A DNA stretch of 64,000 nt from NCBI GenBank assembly GCA_022494885.1, contig JAGVSM010002413.1, forward strand, positions 170,556 through 234,555, read 5' to 3'. Positions 57,401-64,000 of the stretch are shown in pieces. The position numbers and the translations under genes are program-made. This DNA is from Micrasema longulum. Its lineage: Eukaryota > Arthropoda > Insecta > Trichoptera > Brachycentridae. A model generated the notes under the pieces. That model worked only from the letters and a program-made list of their open reading frames with translations. It did no database searches and had not been told where the DNA came from. How positions within the stretch are numbered: the first letter of the stretch is position 1; each line of letters begins with the position of its first letter.

Positions 57401-60400
57401 ACTGCGTACCTCCAGAAAGAACAAACTTGACTGAGGCAAAGTTTTCTGTAAGTTTAATGGTCGGAACATCCAAAGTGTTATCTGCTAAGTAGCTCGCTTC
57501 GTAGTACGCTTCTTCAAATTTCAATACCTTTGGAGTTTCTGTGCCTGTTTGTATCGTAAAATTAGATGTTTAATTCACAATTTCTCTCGCTTGAGTGTAA
57601 TGTAGGTAGGTAGTAGGTATACAATCAGTTCTTACCCGAGAGAGGCAACTTGATACTTAGAATGGTTTGCCCATTCACAGCGCCTGTCTCCGCGGCATCT
57701 AGCACTAGGAGAATGGTGGAACTGGAGCTGAGAATCTCCGCAGTTAGATGTGTTTTCACTGTAATGGTCACGGTACTTCCGGTATTTGTCAGAGTGAAGA
57801 AATCTTTTGTGTCTGAAAAGAAAGCAAAAGTTGTATCTTTTCTGAGATGTATTTTACACAAGATGATATTTATATCCCTAAAGTAGCTACTTACCTCCCA
57901 ATAAAGTAAACTTGACGGCGGAAGACTCCTGAGTAAGTTTAATGGTTGGAATGTTGAGTGAGTGGTTTTCCAAGTAAGACGCTTCATAGAACGGTTTCTC
58001 AAATTTTAACACTTTCTTTGAAGGATCATCTAAAAACAAGATAAATCCAAAGGGGAAGTAAAATGAAACGACTCCGGTTAACAGACTTTGAACTGACTGA
58101 AAATGTTATTTTATTATATGACTCAAAAACATGGGCAGCAAACCTCGTTAATCTTAATTACGACATTTAATGCGTTAGGTATACAAAGCACAAGATTTCT
58201 TTTATGTAATGTAAAGTATTGTTTCAGATAACTATGTCTAACTAGACAAATTCATTAAATTAAACAACGAATTATAACACACATTATAAGCAATATGTAC
58301 AACAATAATTTCAATGAAAATGTTAGCAGACTATTTAACTAAGCTAATTTAAAAAAAAATGTGTATCGTATTATCAGGGCAATGATTTTTCAAAGTTTTG
58401 TATTTTTTTAATTACTTCGCGTGTGACGTCTCAAGATCTCTTCTTTTATTTTCAATGAGTTCTGCTGATTGGTCAGTGACCTACCGTAAAAACCGGAAAT
58501 CTATTACTACTCCCTTATCATCGGTTGCTTCGGAAAATCTAGTGACGTCATGCAAATAAGTTAGTTTTATTTTTTGTATTCAATTTCCCGTAGGGTTGTA
58601 CTTTTTCATTGCTATATTATAAGTTATTAAATTCAGACCCACTGCATCCTTACGTTTCTTAATGTTTCCCATTCTTCATCTGATATCAATATTTTTCTGA
58701 AGTTCGCACAAGAGGTGTGCATACGTATAATCTGATAATATTCATAAATATTTCTTTTCAGTTGGCATGATATTGTCAATAAATTCCATCACAAATCGAT
58801 CTGCCCCATTATTCACTTCACATTTAGACGTTTTATTATTCCAATTATCTTTTAAGTGCTCCATACTTATTGTTTCTTTGCTGTGATTTTGTTTTTCCTT
58901 CTTTTGTTGCATTTTTCTAAAACCAATCTTTGAAGAAATCCAGTTAAAAATTATGGTCTTGATTTGGAAAATGATACAACAGCAAACGTTCCTGTTTTAA
59001 ATATATTCTTAACTTGTTAAGCGAGCATCGCGAGTTTTCTATCTTCCAGAACATCATTTGAAATTATCTTTGAATAAATATTAACTGCTGTTGGTTATGA
59101 TCATTACGCCGCCTCCTGTATGATGACTAAACGAATCACATCTGACAGTTGTGAATACTAGAAACATTACTTCATTATTTATTGTTTTTTTAGTTGCATA
59201 ATATATTCCACTAAGCATCAGCATACACGGTTTATAGTAATTCAATATTACGTTCAGTTCTTCGTAATGAGTCAAAAGACTTTAAATATTCATAAATAAA
59301 TAAATTTCAAAACCTGTCTTATTTAAAAAAATCTATTTTTCTTTTCTCTGATTCGATTATCTTTTTCTGAACAGCACTGCAACTTGTCTGTTTCTTCATT
59401 ACAATTTTTGATTTCAATTTTCAATACAGCTTAAAAGATTTAGTAGCTAGCCTTCCAAATCTAAATTCTCGTGGGCTATCAGATTTATTTTTAAATATCA
59501 CAGAGATAAATATCTTTGTTTTTAAAATAAATATTTTGGTTGAAAATAACTCACTATTAGAAATTCGGAATCAAGTTGGGGTAAAGCGGGATTCAAACCT
59601 CGGACCTCTGGTCCCGGAGTCCGCAACACTAGCAATGACTTTTTTTAAAAATAATGATTTTTATTTAATTTTTTTAAACCCAATTTCGTTGCATAATATA
59701 ATTAAGCTACTAATATAGCTGTATTCTTATTACAAAGTTTAAAAGTTAAATGATTTTCATAAAATCTTATGTAGGTATATCTATAGAAATCATTATCCAT
59801 AAAATAGGGAAAATTAAAACATTAAACGAGTACATGGAGTCTTGTTAAAGAATTAAACAATGACGGATTTGTTTTAAAACAACATACATTATTGTGCGAA
59901 TCCATGGAATAAAATTCCTTGTAATCATAAAATACGTTTTTTATTATATTTTGAGTTACAGGTGACGTACAATTATAAAATCTTTTTTGTTTAAGAAGAT
60001 GTATGTCCTCCATTTGTTTTTATAATAGCCTAAACACATTTTTAAAAGGAATTAATTAAACTTCGGCAATTTTTATTTTATTCTATCATCTCGTTTATAT
60101 GGTCTGGTGAATAGAGCTTTATACTTTAAGCTATTCATCATTCTTTCTATTTGTATTAAAGATCCGGTCCGCATATACGAAAAGCAGCCCCAAAACATCT
60201 TTACAGGATATTTCACCGTTTGGTCAATATGACCCACAGTAAGTTTTTCATCCCCACTTTTTCTAACAAATTAAGTGCGATATCCCCGCACGAAAAAGTG
60301 GGTCTCATCTGAAACCAGCTCCTTCTTCCAGTCTTCTACAGTGCATTTGGTATATTTTCTAGACCAAATGAGCCTTTGCTTCATCAAACGTGCCGTCAGG

Positions 60401-63400
60401 AGTTGTTTCTTCTGTGGTCGAATTGCTTTTCTTTCAGATTCAACGAGTCATCTTCGTACTATTAAGTCATGTATCATCACCCCAGTGGCTACCAAATCTC
60501 GTTGAAGTTCGAAACTTGTTTTCTGGGGCTGAACTTACAATTTCTGATTAAAGATATTTTATCTCGGACATTAGTTTTCCGGTTTCATGCACAATTCCCA
60601 ATTCTTTTTGCTTCAATTGACCCTGTTTCTCTTTTCTGCGTAACGATTACTAACTGACAGCTCTCTGACTCACAAAACATTCATTTGAAATCTCCTTCTA
60701 AGTCATTGATGTATGTTCACTTAAGGTTATAATCGTTTCCCCTTTTCTTGGCGTGATATCCATGATTAAAACCAACCCAAAAACACTGTTTAATATGCAA
60801 GCAATTTATAAAAAAGTCCTTTATTAAGAAAATGTAAAAAAAACAACAGATAGTTCACCAACAAACAATATGAGCTCTCAAATGATAAATAAACTGTAAG
60901 TCATAAATTTTGGCGCTAAACAATTGTCAAATTGACATATGAGTGTTGCTATACGTAAAAAATGACAAAAATTACTCTTATTCCGTTAATTTGCACAATA
61001 CTTTAAATATTTTTGATTCAATTACGCAAGAAAGTTGTTACAGAAAATCATCTAAAATTGTACAACCACCTCCTCAAAACATGTTTTTACTAATTTGTTG
61101 CAGAATCAACCTCACAGCCTTCATATTCATAAAATAATATTCAACCTTTCCGTTGCGTATGCTGATTTGGATACCATGGCCATGAAGCATTGAACTACCA
61201 CAAAAAATGTGAAGATGAAGTACGTATGATAAATATTTTTACATCTTCCTAGCAAGACACTGCACCAAAATTAAAGCATAAGCATGATTAAAATACAAAA
61301 CAGCTTCATAAAAAAATATGTGTTTGTAATGAAACACTACCTTTCAGAGGTAAACCAATACTGAGGATGGTTTGACCAGTGACAATATTTTCCACCTGCG
61401 CTTCTAGCACCAAGAAGATGTAAGACTTTGTATCAAGGATGTCTTCTGGTAAGTGTTCCTTTACTGTTACAGCCACAGTACTGCCAGTCGGTGTAAGGGT
61501 GAAATACTCCTTAGTTTCTGTAATCAAAACCACAATGAAACTGATATTTCCAGTCACTGGTAAAACTGCGTAATATTGTTATTATAATGAAAAAATGTTA
61601 CTGCGTACCTCCAGAAAGAACAAACTTGACTGAGGCAAAGTTTTCTGTAAGTTTAATGGTCGGAACATCCAAAGTGTTATCTGCTAAGTAGCTCGCTTCG
61701 TAGTACGCTTCTTCAAATTTCAATACTTTTGGAGTTTCTGTGCCTGTATGTGTCGTAAAATTATAAGTTAAATTCACAATTTCTCTCGCTTGAGTGTAAT
61801 GTAGGTAGGTAGTAGGTATACAATCAGTTCTTACCCGACAGAGGCAATTTGATGCTTAGGATGGTTTGCCCATTTACAGCGCCTGTCTCCACGGCATCTA
61901 GCACTAGGAGGATGGTGGAACTGGAGCTGAGAATCTCCGCAGTTAGATGTGTTTTGACTGTAATGGTCACGGTACTCCCGGTATTTGTCAGAGTGAAGAA
62001 ATCTTTTGTATCTAAAAGGAAAGCGAAAATTGTATCTTTTCTGACACGTATTTTATTTTATACAAGATAATATTTATATCTTTAAAGTAGCTACTTACCT
62101 CCCAATAAAGTAAACTTGACGGCGGAAGACTCCTGAGTAAGTTTAATGGTTGGAATGTTGAGTGAGTGGTTTTCCAAGTAAGATGCTTCATAGAACGGTT
62201 TCTCAAATTTTAACACTTTCTTTGAAGGATCATCTAAAAACATTAAATATTAAAAAATATAAAGTATACTATTCTTTATGATACATCATTATCTACAGTA
62301 TTTTTTTTTTTATCGAGCTGCAAAAGAGCAATCAAATATGTTTGATTATTTTAAATGCTAAGAGAATATGCGGTGAGAGACAATTTTGATGAATACGTGT
62401 TTAAACATCATTTTTCTGTCACTTTCTCGCAAATGCCTCCCCGATGGTGTACGAAAAATGCAATTTCATTTCGGACTGATATGGATTACTGAAAGCGACA
62501 AAACTGACGTTTCGTTGTCCCGTTTTCCACACCCCAAGAACTGAACGGATTTTGTTTTATTTAACTACTTTTTCTGTTTTTCAAAACTATTTAACATATT
62601 TGTTTACCTTACATCCGAAGACGGCAGACAAAAATGGACGTTATTATGAATTTTTGGGTGGTCCTACATAGCTCTTCAACACAATATCAGAATAAAAAAA
62701 CCATAGAGACCTGTTAATGGTAAAAATCTATAGTGTGCAAAAAAATCATCGCTTTATTGCCATAATCCAGGGAGAAAATACGGGAATACGTCGGCATGAA
62801 TAAAAGTCAGACCGCGTTTCCTCTTAAGAAGATTAACCTCTAAACTTAACCAACTACTCACATCGAAAGATAAAAAAAATCTTGTCAGGTGGCGTCTAAA
62901 TCACTTTTTTATTATTTTGGTTACTTATCACACACCCGATCTGGGAATTGTTAATTGATCCACCTGCGAGATCCTAATTGAGGCCCGTAGGGCCGATTTT
63001 ATTAGGCTGCTAGGACAGATTCATCAAGGCCAGAAGAGCTGATTAAATGAGGCCTTAAGGGCCGAAAAAAATACTATGTAACAGTCGGTGATTTGACTGT
63101 GTGGTATTTCAAGATGCTCGAGATCCTAATCAACAGAAGCCGAAAGGGCCGATCAACTAAGGCCCGTAGGGCTGATAAAATGAAGCCCGATGGTCCGATT
63201 ACATTAGGCAATTTTTTCTGTAAATTATGTTGCTTGCTATTTATTTTATAATTCAAAGAAACAAGTATAATATGAATTGGTTTTAGCCGTAAATAAATAA
63301 ATATATATTCAGAAATGCTAACTTAAAAACAAAATATTATAACAAATCTTTATTTAAAAAAAAGTAACACGCCTTAAAATAGGTTGGTACGTACATCGTT

Positions 63401-64000
63401 ATTATGTATTGAAATTAATTACGTAAACGTATTTTTTACAATTTAATTATGCTTACGTAGAAGGGTATATTACGATTGTACCTCGTTGCGGTGAAACATA
63501 ACACATTTTTTAGTTTGTATGGTTGGTATATGACATTCTACGTAGGCACAATTCAATTACAATTTAATTAAAAACGTTGTATTATGCACTCAGTATATAT
63601 ATATATATGTCATTAAATATTACTTTTCACCAAATAATATAATAAATTAAAATATTAATGGAAAATTCGTAGGTACGATGGTATTTTTTAGTAATATAAC
63701 GTAATCATAATTTAGATAAACATTAAATAAAATAGCTGTTTTATTATAAGATATTGAGGAAATTACTTAAATAATAAAAAGCAGTATGTTAAAAGGAAAA
63801 TGGTACCTTTCAGAGGTAAACCAATACTGAGGATAGTTTGACCAGTGACAACATTTTCCACCTGCGCTTCTAGCAACAAGAAAATGTAGGTCTTGGTATT
63901 AAGGATGTCTTCTGGTAAGTGTTCCTTTACTGTTACAGCCACAGTACTGCCGGTCGGTGTAAGGGTGAAGTACTCTTGAGTTTCTGTAATCAAAACCACA
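42126..64000 (-). CDS. Large non-classical cadherin, 3' part (20 exons seen; 5' end beyond the right edge)
   Basis: Twenty exons join in frame to 1,291 codons and a stop. From the N-terminal side of the window: seven complete degenerate cadherin repeats of about 104 residues plus one half repeat, each an A exon (FEKPFYEASYLEN type) plus a B exon (FTLTNTGSTVTITVK...ILLVLDA type). Then come sequence with a canonical linker INDINNNPPIF, a repeat with ATDLDIGDN and IKATDRN, and a membrane-proximal domain (about 1014-1145). One membrane span follows (about 1146-1172, GIS..GVLLFLTIAGICAYYF), then a 118-residue cytoplasmic tail rich in Ser, Asp and Glu. Known: cadherins are Ca2+-dependent adhesion proteins. 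Inferred: the expanded repeats, lacking DxNDN linkers, act as a largely Ca2+-independent stalk or ligand-binding array. The tail has no recognisable classical beta-catenin site. The subfamily is not identified. Every splice phase matches. Confidence 0.88.
42821..43276. repeat. Dispersed repeat R-b, copy 2
   Basis: Homologous in the same orientation to 15592-16056; it lies in the last cadherin intron. Confidence 0.7.
43340..43515 (+). repeat. SINE family 1, 5'-truncated
   Basis: The body is present (ATATTTCATACTCCCTGGACT, GATCATCTTACCTTC, GCAGTGCCCTATGTACCATT, GTGTGGAAAGGGAATGACGA), but the tRNA-like head is missing. Confidence 0.65.
43651..43704. repeat. Short dispersed repeat R-c, copy 2
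   Basis: Matches 23112-23168 (ACTAGCGGACC, GACAGA, GGCTTGCCTGCTATTA). Confidence 0.5.
44229..44414 (-). CDS. Cadherin exon 2 from the 3' end: transmembrane exon
   Basis: The acceptor TTTACAG precedes C, completing a Ser codon; the donor GTAAGT leaves GT for the next codon. The exon encodes QIGNTVFPWKVEG, a short linker (LLQQLGRGGNSDNTG) and a hydrophobic span of about 27 residues ending in YYFIV. Confidence 0.92.
44531..45562. mobile_element. 1,032-base P-like terminal-inverted-repeat element with 8-base target duplication
   Basis: The termini are perfect 29-base inverted repeats starting CTCAGAGTAATAATGCGTAA. They are flanked by identical 8-base repeats GTTATTTA at 44523-44530 and 45563-45570. 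Inside, on the plus strand, an ATG at 44762 opens MFGCSSRSVKGVKED, ending at AG before GTAATC, which resembles the start of a THAP domain exon. Eight-base duplications and a THAP-type transposase are features of P elements. No catalytic domain remains, so it is non-autonomous. It sits about 115 bases upstream of the transmembrane exon. Confidence 0.75.
45931..46685. mobile_element. 755-base TA-flanked terminal-inverted-repeat element with internal hairpin
   Basis: The left end CAGGGTGTTCATTAAACCCT, then GTCACATCCGAAAC and GATGATCAGTATG, is repeated in inverse at 46619-46685 with few differences. TA lies on both sides, as in Tc1/mariner insertions. Inside, 46025-46083 and 46140-46200 form a second, smaller hairpin around AAATGGTTGCTTA. 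No transposase was found. Minus-strand frames that enter the element from the exon at 46715 are artefacts. Confidence 0.75.
46715..47007 (-). CDS. Cadherin exon 3 from the 3' end: membrane-proximal domain
   Basis: The acceptor GATTTACAG precedes GTC (phase 0); the donor GTATAA follows AG, leaving two bases that form Ser with the next exon. It encodes VKPLEEADIAVVTIEDG, a helical stretch (NLSEITETLSENIKATVNVL) and MFVYALDSQNNILAAS. This resembles the non-repeat domain found just outside the membrane in several large insect cadherins. Confidence 0.9.
47600..48490 (-). pseudogene. Transposase relic inside the 47204-49194 element
   Basis: The minus strand begins near 48480 with EYADIMYCYGLSDGNHSKA, REYERRFPD and YRRIRETGAV (helix-turn-helix head). 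Later come VWMGVVYDKLAGPHFLSH near 47900-47970 and, at 47630-47720, IAWLARSADLTPLDFHVWGH with the final catalytic Asp block. Several frameshifts and stops show that it is inactive. Confidence 0.7.
48709..48743. repeat. Perfect short hairpin, 16-base arms and 3-base loop
   Basis: ACCCGGGTAGCTCACA at 48709-48724 is followed, after three bases, by its exact reverse complement at 48728-48743. It lies inside the mariner-like element. Confidence 0.8.
49216..49422 (-). CDS. Cadherin exon 4 from the 3' end: canonical cadherin repeat, Ca2+-type
   Basis: The acceptor TTGTTTCAG precedes GCG; the donor GTGAGT follows ACC; the exon is 69 codons, phase 0 at both ends. It encodes ATDLDIGDNAKIKYT (xDxD and GxN Ca2+-type motifs), FSVHPETGVVYP and ITIKATDRNG, the normal hallmarks of a functional cadherin repeat. 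Confidence 0.92.
49506..49984 (-). CDS. Cadherin exon 5 from the 3' end: repeat with Ca2+-type linker
   Basis: The acceptor GTTAAACAG precedes GG (phase 1 entry); the donor GTACGT follows TTG (phase 0). It encodes IPGNALSIVTIQEGKAYE, FEIDPTGKYLKS, an acidic RPEEEDEERFW segment, VTVVINDINNNPPIFDPP (canonical inter-repeat linker) and QYLTTVL, which runs directly into ATDLDIGDN of the next exon. Confidence 0.92.
50068..50247 (-). CDS. Cadherin B-type half-repeat exon (B1), 180 bases
   Basis: Phase 1-1. It encodes NSELFKLESTDKTVTIKTKE and KTSVLVFSIQATRPDAYTAT, ending KLKGKA. It is the second half of the degenerate repeat whose first half is 50469-50335. Confidence 0.9.
50335..50469 (-). CDS. Cadherin A-type half-repeat exon (A1), 135 bases
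   Basis: Phase 1-1, acceptor TTAACTAG, donor GTATGT. It encodes TSVKVKFEKNFYSGSYAYSS and a GYNANTDFSLVG end. Confidence 0.88.
50470..51888. other. Cadherin intron, unannotated
   Basis: AT-rich. Around 50865-50990 several short inverted motifs (CGGCTAGCC, TTCAACG, CATTCAATAGAATG) suggest an old MITE, but no clear termini were found. No extra exon was seen. Confidence 0.35.
51889..52065 (-). CDS. Cadherin B-type exon (B2), 177 bases
   Basis: Phase 1-1, acceptor ATTTCAG, donor GTGAGA. It encodes NGDNFSISNTGSTAVITLDS and SFIVLVLEAQVKDAVSVKAT, ending SIVLPKK. Confidence 0.9.
52552..52683 (-). CDS. Cadherin A-type exon (A2), 132 bases
   Basis: Phase 1-1, acceptor TGCTTTAG, donor GTAAGG. It encodes GSLIILEFEKPNYDGKYLTD and IKLTKEYSSVIFTLSG. 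Confidence 0.9.
52684..53722. other. Cadherin intron, unannotated part
   Basis: AT-rich, with no exon or repeat family recognised before the hAT element. Confidence 0.35.
53723..54678 (+). mobile_element. 956-base hAT element with 8-base target duplication and transposase end
   Basis: The element begins CAGTGGTGGCGG and ends CCGCCATTG, inverse termini, flanked by CCATAGCA at 53715-53722 and 54679-54686. On the plus strand at 54400-54545 it encodes VPVTSCERSFSKLNLTKSYL and SNIPILSIERE, the C-terminal dimerisation block of hAT transposases (CERSFSKLK...LRSTM...RL..L..lSIE). The rest of the transposase is missing, so it is an internally deleted copy. It ends about 75 bases from the donor side of exon B3. 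Confidence 0.85.
54755..54931 (-). CDS. Cadherin B-type exon (B3), 177 bases
   Basis: Phase 1-1, acceptor TTATTTACAG, donor GTATTT. It encodes TSTYFTVSNKGSTVTITVKD and SYIVLVLEAKASDASTGRTI, ending NIDLPTT. Confidence 0.92.
55072..55200 (-). CDS. Cadherin A-type exon (A3), 129 bases
   Basis: Phase 1-1, acceptor TTCATTGCAG, donor GTTTGT. It encodes GQKILQFEKPYYAASYLEDH and IKLTEEIVDVNFQLIG. Confidence 0.9.
55385..55562 (+). repeat. tRNA-derived SINE, family 2, copy 2
   Basis: Head GGCGGCCTCCGTCGTGTAGT, then a B box GGGTTCGATTCCCGGTGAGA, then a body with TTTTTCTCAAGCCTGGGTGT and CCTGGCCTGTTGTGGTGCAA. It is homologous to 37866-38042 in the opposite orientation. Confidence 0.8.
55768..56635. mobile_element. 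Element M1, second copy, with a nested insertion
   Basis: The ends are GTAGCTCAATCACAAATAAC and, in inverse, GTAGCTCAATCAAATATAAC. It is in opposite orientation to 19972-20565. About 290 bases at 55848-56138, starting with a T9 run (an A-tail seen from the other strand), are absent from the other copy and therefore represent a later insertion, probably a retroposed fragment. Confidence 0.75.
56636..57139. other. Cadherin intron, unannotated part
   Basis: No recognisable content was found. Confidence 0.35.
57140..57316 (-). CDS. Cadherin B-type exon (B4), 177 bases
   Basis: Phase 1-1, acceptor TTGATTACAG, donor GTAAAA. It encodes TKEYFTFTPTGSTVAITVKE and TYILLMLEAQVENVVTGHTI, ending SIGLPVI. 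It is nearly identical to 61341-61517 and 63807-63983. Confidence 0.93.
57410..57544 (-). CDS. Cadherin A-type exon (A4), 135 bases
   Basis: Phase 1-1, acceptor ATACAAACAG, donor GTACGC. It encodes TETPKVLKFEEAYYEASYLA and IKLTENFASVKFVLSG. It is nearly identical to 61609-61743. Confidence 0.93.
57636..57812 (-). CDS. Cadherin B-type exon (B5), 177 bases
   Basis: Phase 1-1, acceptor CTTTTCAG, donor GTAAGA. It encodes TKDFFTLTNTGSTVTITVKT and STILLVLDAAETGAVNGQTI, ending SIKLPLS. It is nearly identical to 61835-62011. Confidence 0.93.
57895..58029 (-). CDS. Cadherin A-type exon (A5), 135 bases
   Basis: Phase 1-1, acceptor TTGTTTTTAG, donor GTAAGT. It encodes DPSKKVLKFEKPFYEASYLE and IKLTQESSAVKFTLLG. 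It is nearly identical to 62099-62233. Confidence 0.93.
58031..59555. other. Cadherin intron, mostly unannotated
   Basis: A minus-strand frame at about 58660-58860 reads MEHLKDNWNNKTSKC, VMEFIDNIMPTEKKYL, a stop, then more sequence. It has the look of a decayed coding relic but no family was recognised. The rest is AT-rich without identified content. Confidence 0.35.
59560..59640 (-). repeat. SINE fragment, family 4, copy 3
   Basis: Blocks GAATCAAGTTGGGGTAAAGC, GGGATTCAAACCTCGGAC and GAGTCCGCAACACTAG match 18155-18240 and 35635-35720. Confidence 0.55.
60070..60775 (-). pseudogene. Tc1-like transposase relic
   Basis: The minus strand begins near 60762 with MDITPRKGETIITLSEHTS (head region). 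It continues with TKCTVEDWKKELVSDETHFF, VRGYRT followed by a stop, then VGHIDQTVKYPVKMFWGCFS and MRTGSLIQIERMMNSLKY near 60110-60240. The DETHF block and the KYP.K...WGCFS..G.G.L motif are Tc1-type catalytic-domain signatures. Internal stops and frameshifts show it is dead. The termini were not defined. Confidence 0.7.
60776..61340. other. Cadherin intron, unannotated part
   Basis: No recognised content beyond the Tc1 relic; it may include that element's end. Confidence 0.35.
61341..61517 (-). CDS. Cadherin B-type exon (B6), 177 bases
   Basis: Phase 1-1, acceptor TTGATTACAG, donor GTAGTG. It encodes TKEYFTLTPTGSTVAVTVKE and SYIFLVLEAQVENIVTGQTI, ending SIGLPLK. Confidence 0.93.
61609..61743 (-). 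CDS. Cadherin A-type exon (A6), 135 bases
   Basis: Phase 1-1, acceptor CACATACAG, donor GTACGC. The encoded protein is the same as that of A4 as far as read. Confidence 0.93.
61835..62011 (-). CDS. Cadherin B-type exon (B7), 177 bases
   Basis: Phase 1-1, acceptor CCTTTTAG (CTTTTCAG in the duplicate), donor GTAAGA. The encoded protein is essentially that of B5, with AAETGAVNGQTI read as AVETGAVNGQTI. Confidence 0.92.
62099..62233 (-). CDS. Cadherin A-type exon (A7), 135 bases
   Basis: Phase 1-1, acceptor TGTTTTTAG, donor GTAAGT. The encoded protein matches A5 as far as read. Confidence 0.92.
62235..62974. other. Cadherin intron, unannotated part
   Basis: No recognised content. Confidence 0.35.
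62975..63215. repeat. GGCC-unit repeat cluster, copy 2
   Basis: Units such as GAGGCCCGTAGGGCCGAT, GAGGCCTTAAGGGCCGA, AAGGCCCGTAGGGCTGAT and GAAGCCCGATGGTCCGAT occur at 30-50-base spacing, split by a block ACTATGTAACAGTCGGTGAT shared with 15395-15515. Confidence 0.65.
63216..63806. other. Cadherin intron, unannotated part
   Basis: AT-rich, with a short TATATATATATA run at 63594-63608. No exon was recognised. Confidence 0.35.
63807..63983 (-). CDS. Cadherin B-type exon (B8), 177 bases; most 5' exon in the window
   Basis: Phase 1-1, acceptor TTGATTACAG, donor GTACCA. It encodes TQEYFTLTPTGSTVAVTVKE and TYIFLLLEAQVENVVTGQTI, ending SIGLPLK. It is the third near-copy of B4/B6. The intron sequence up to the window edge also matches, so a third duplicated block probably continues outside. 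Confidence 0.92.

Larger units (their letters stand above)
57140..58030 (-). repeat. Duplicated two-repeat exon block, copy 1
   Basis: Four exons (B4, A4, B5, A5) and three short introns match 61341-62234 closely in both coding and intronic sequence. Homology stops close to the outermost splice junctions: beyond 57140 and 58030 the flanks differ from those of copy 2. Confidence 0.9.
61341..62234 (-). repeat. Duplicated two-repeat exon block, copy 2
   Basis: Close copy of 57140-58030, offset by about 4.2 kb, including the three short introns (for example a shared GTAATGTAGGTAGGTAGTAG in the middle intron). The block between the copies is filled with transposon relics. Confidence 0.9.

Noticed and set aside
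57650..62070. Plus-strand frames at 57650-57886 and 61849-62070 with similar proteins
   Set aside because: Their similarity only reflects the duplicated cadherin exons read on the antisense strand.
1..64000. CRISPR arrays, operons, ribosome binding sites
   Set aside because: The sequence is eukaryotic, with spliced genes and insect-type transposons; no regularly spaced direct repeats of CRISPR type were seen.
42126..64000. Identification as the midgut cadherin known as a Bt toxin receptor in moths
   Set aside because: The overall plan (ectodomain repeats, membrane-proximal domain, one span, short tail) is similar, but the degenerate A/B repeat array is unlike that protein, and no diagnostic motif could be verified by reading alone.

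Overview
The window is eukaryotic nuclear DNA. It is AT-rich, has spliced genes with AT-rich introns and AG/GT junctions, and is dense with decayed transposons (mariner/Tc1, pogo, hAT, P-like, RTE, R1 and Jockey/CR1-like LINEs, tRNA-derived SINEs). This composition suggests an arthropod, most likely an insect and possibly a moth or butterfly; the species cannot be named from sequence alone.

Two host genes are supported, both on the minus strand. (1) 39095 down to 23946: a four-exon, 379-residue tandem-C2 protein related to synaptotagmins, with no membrane segment and no acidic Ca2+ ligands in the expected loops. (2) 64000 down to 42126: the 3' part of a large non-classical cadherin. Twenty exons (1,291 codons before the stop) join in frame. 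They encode seven complete degenerate cadherin repeats of about 104 residues plus one half repeat, each repeat being one A exon plus one B exon and all phase 1-1; then canonical Ca2+-type cadherin sequence, a membrane-proximal domain, a single membrane span and a 118-residue acidic/serine-rich tail. The gene runs off the right edge, so its 5' end is not seen. A two-repeat block (57140-58030) is duplicated at 61341-62234 with its short introns, and a third copy starts at 63807.

Region by region: 1-23,900 holds no confident host gene, only transposon and SINE relics, MITEs, short tandem repeats and one isolated THAP-like exon. 23,886-39,095 is the C2 gene; its 9.4-kb first intron is filled with LINE relics, a hAT MITE with intact target duplications and two large inverted repeats. 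39,096-41,930 is intergenic. 41,931-64,000 is the cadherin gene, whose introns carry several near-complete DNA transposons with visible terminal inverted repeats and target duplications, one of them starting 21 bp downstream of a cadherin exon.

Both gene models rest on matching splice phases, protein continuity across junctions and conserved domain patterns; no transcript evidence was available.
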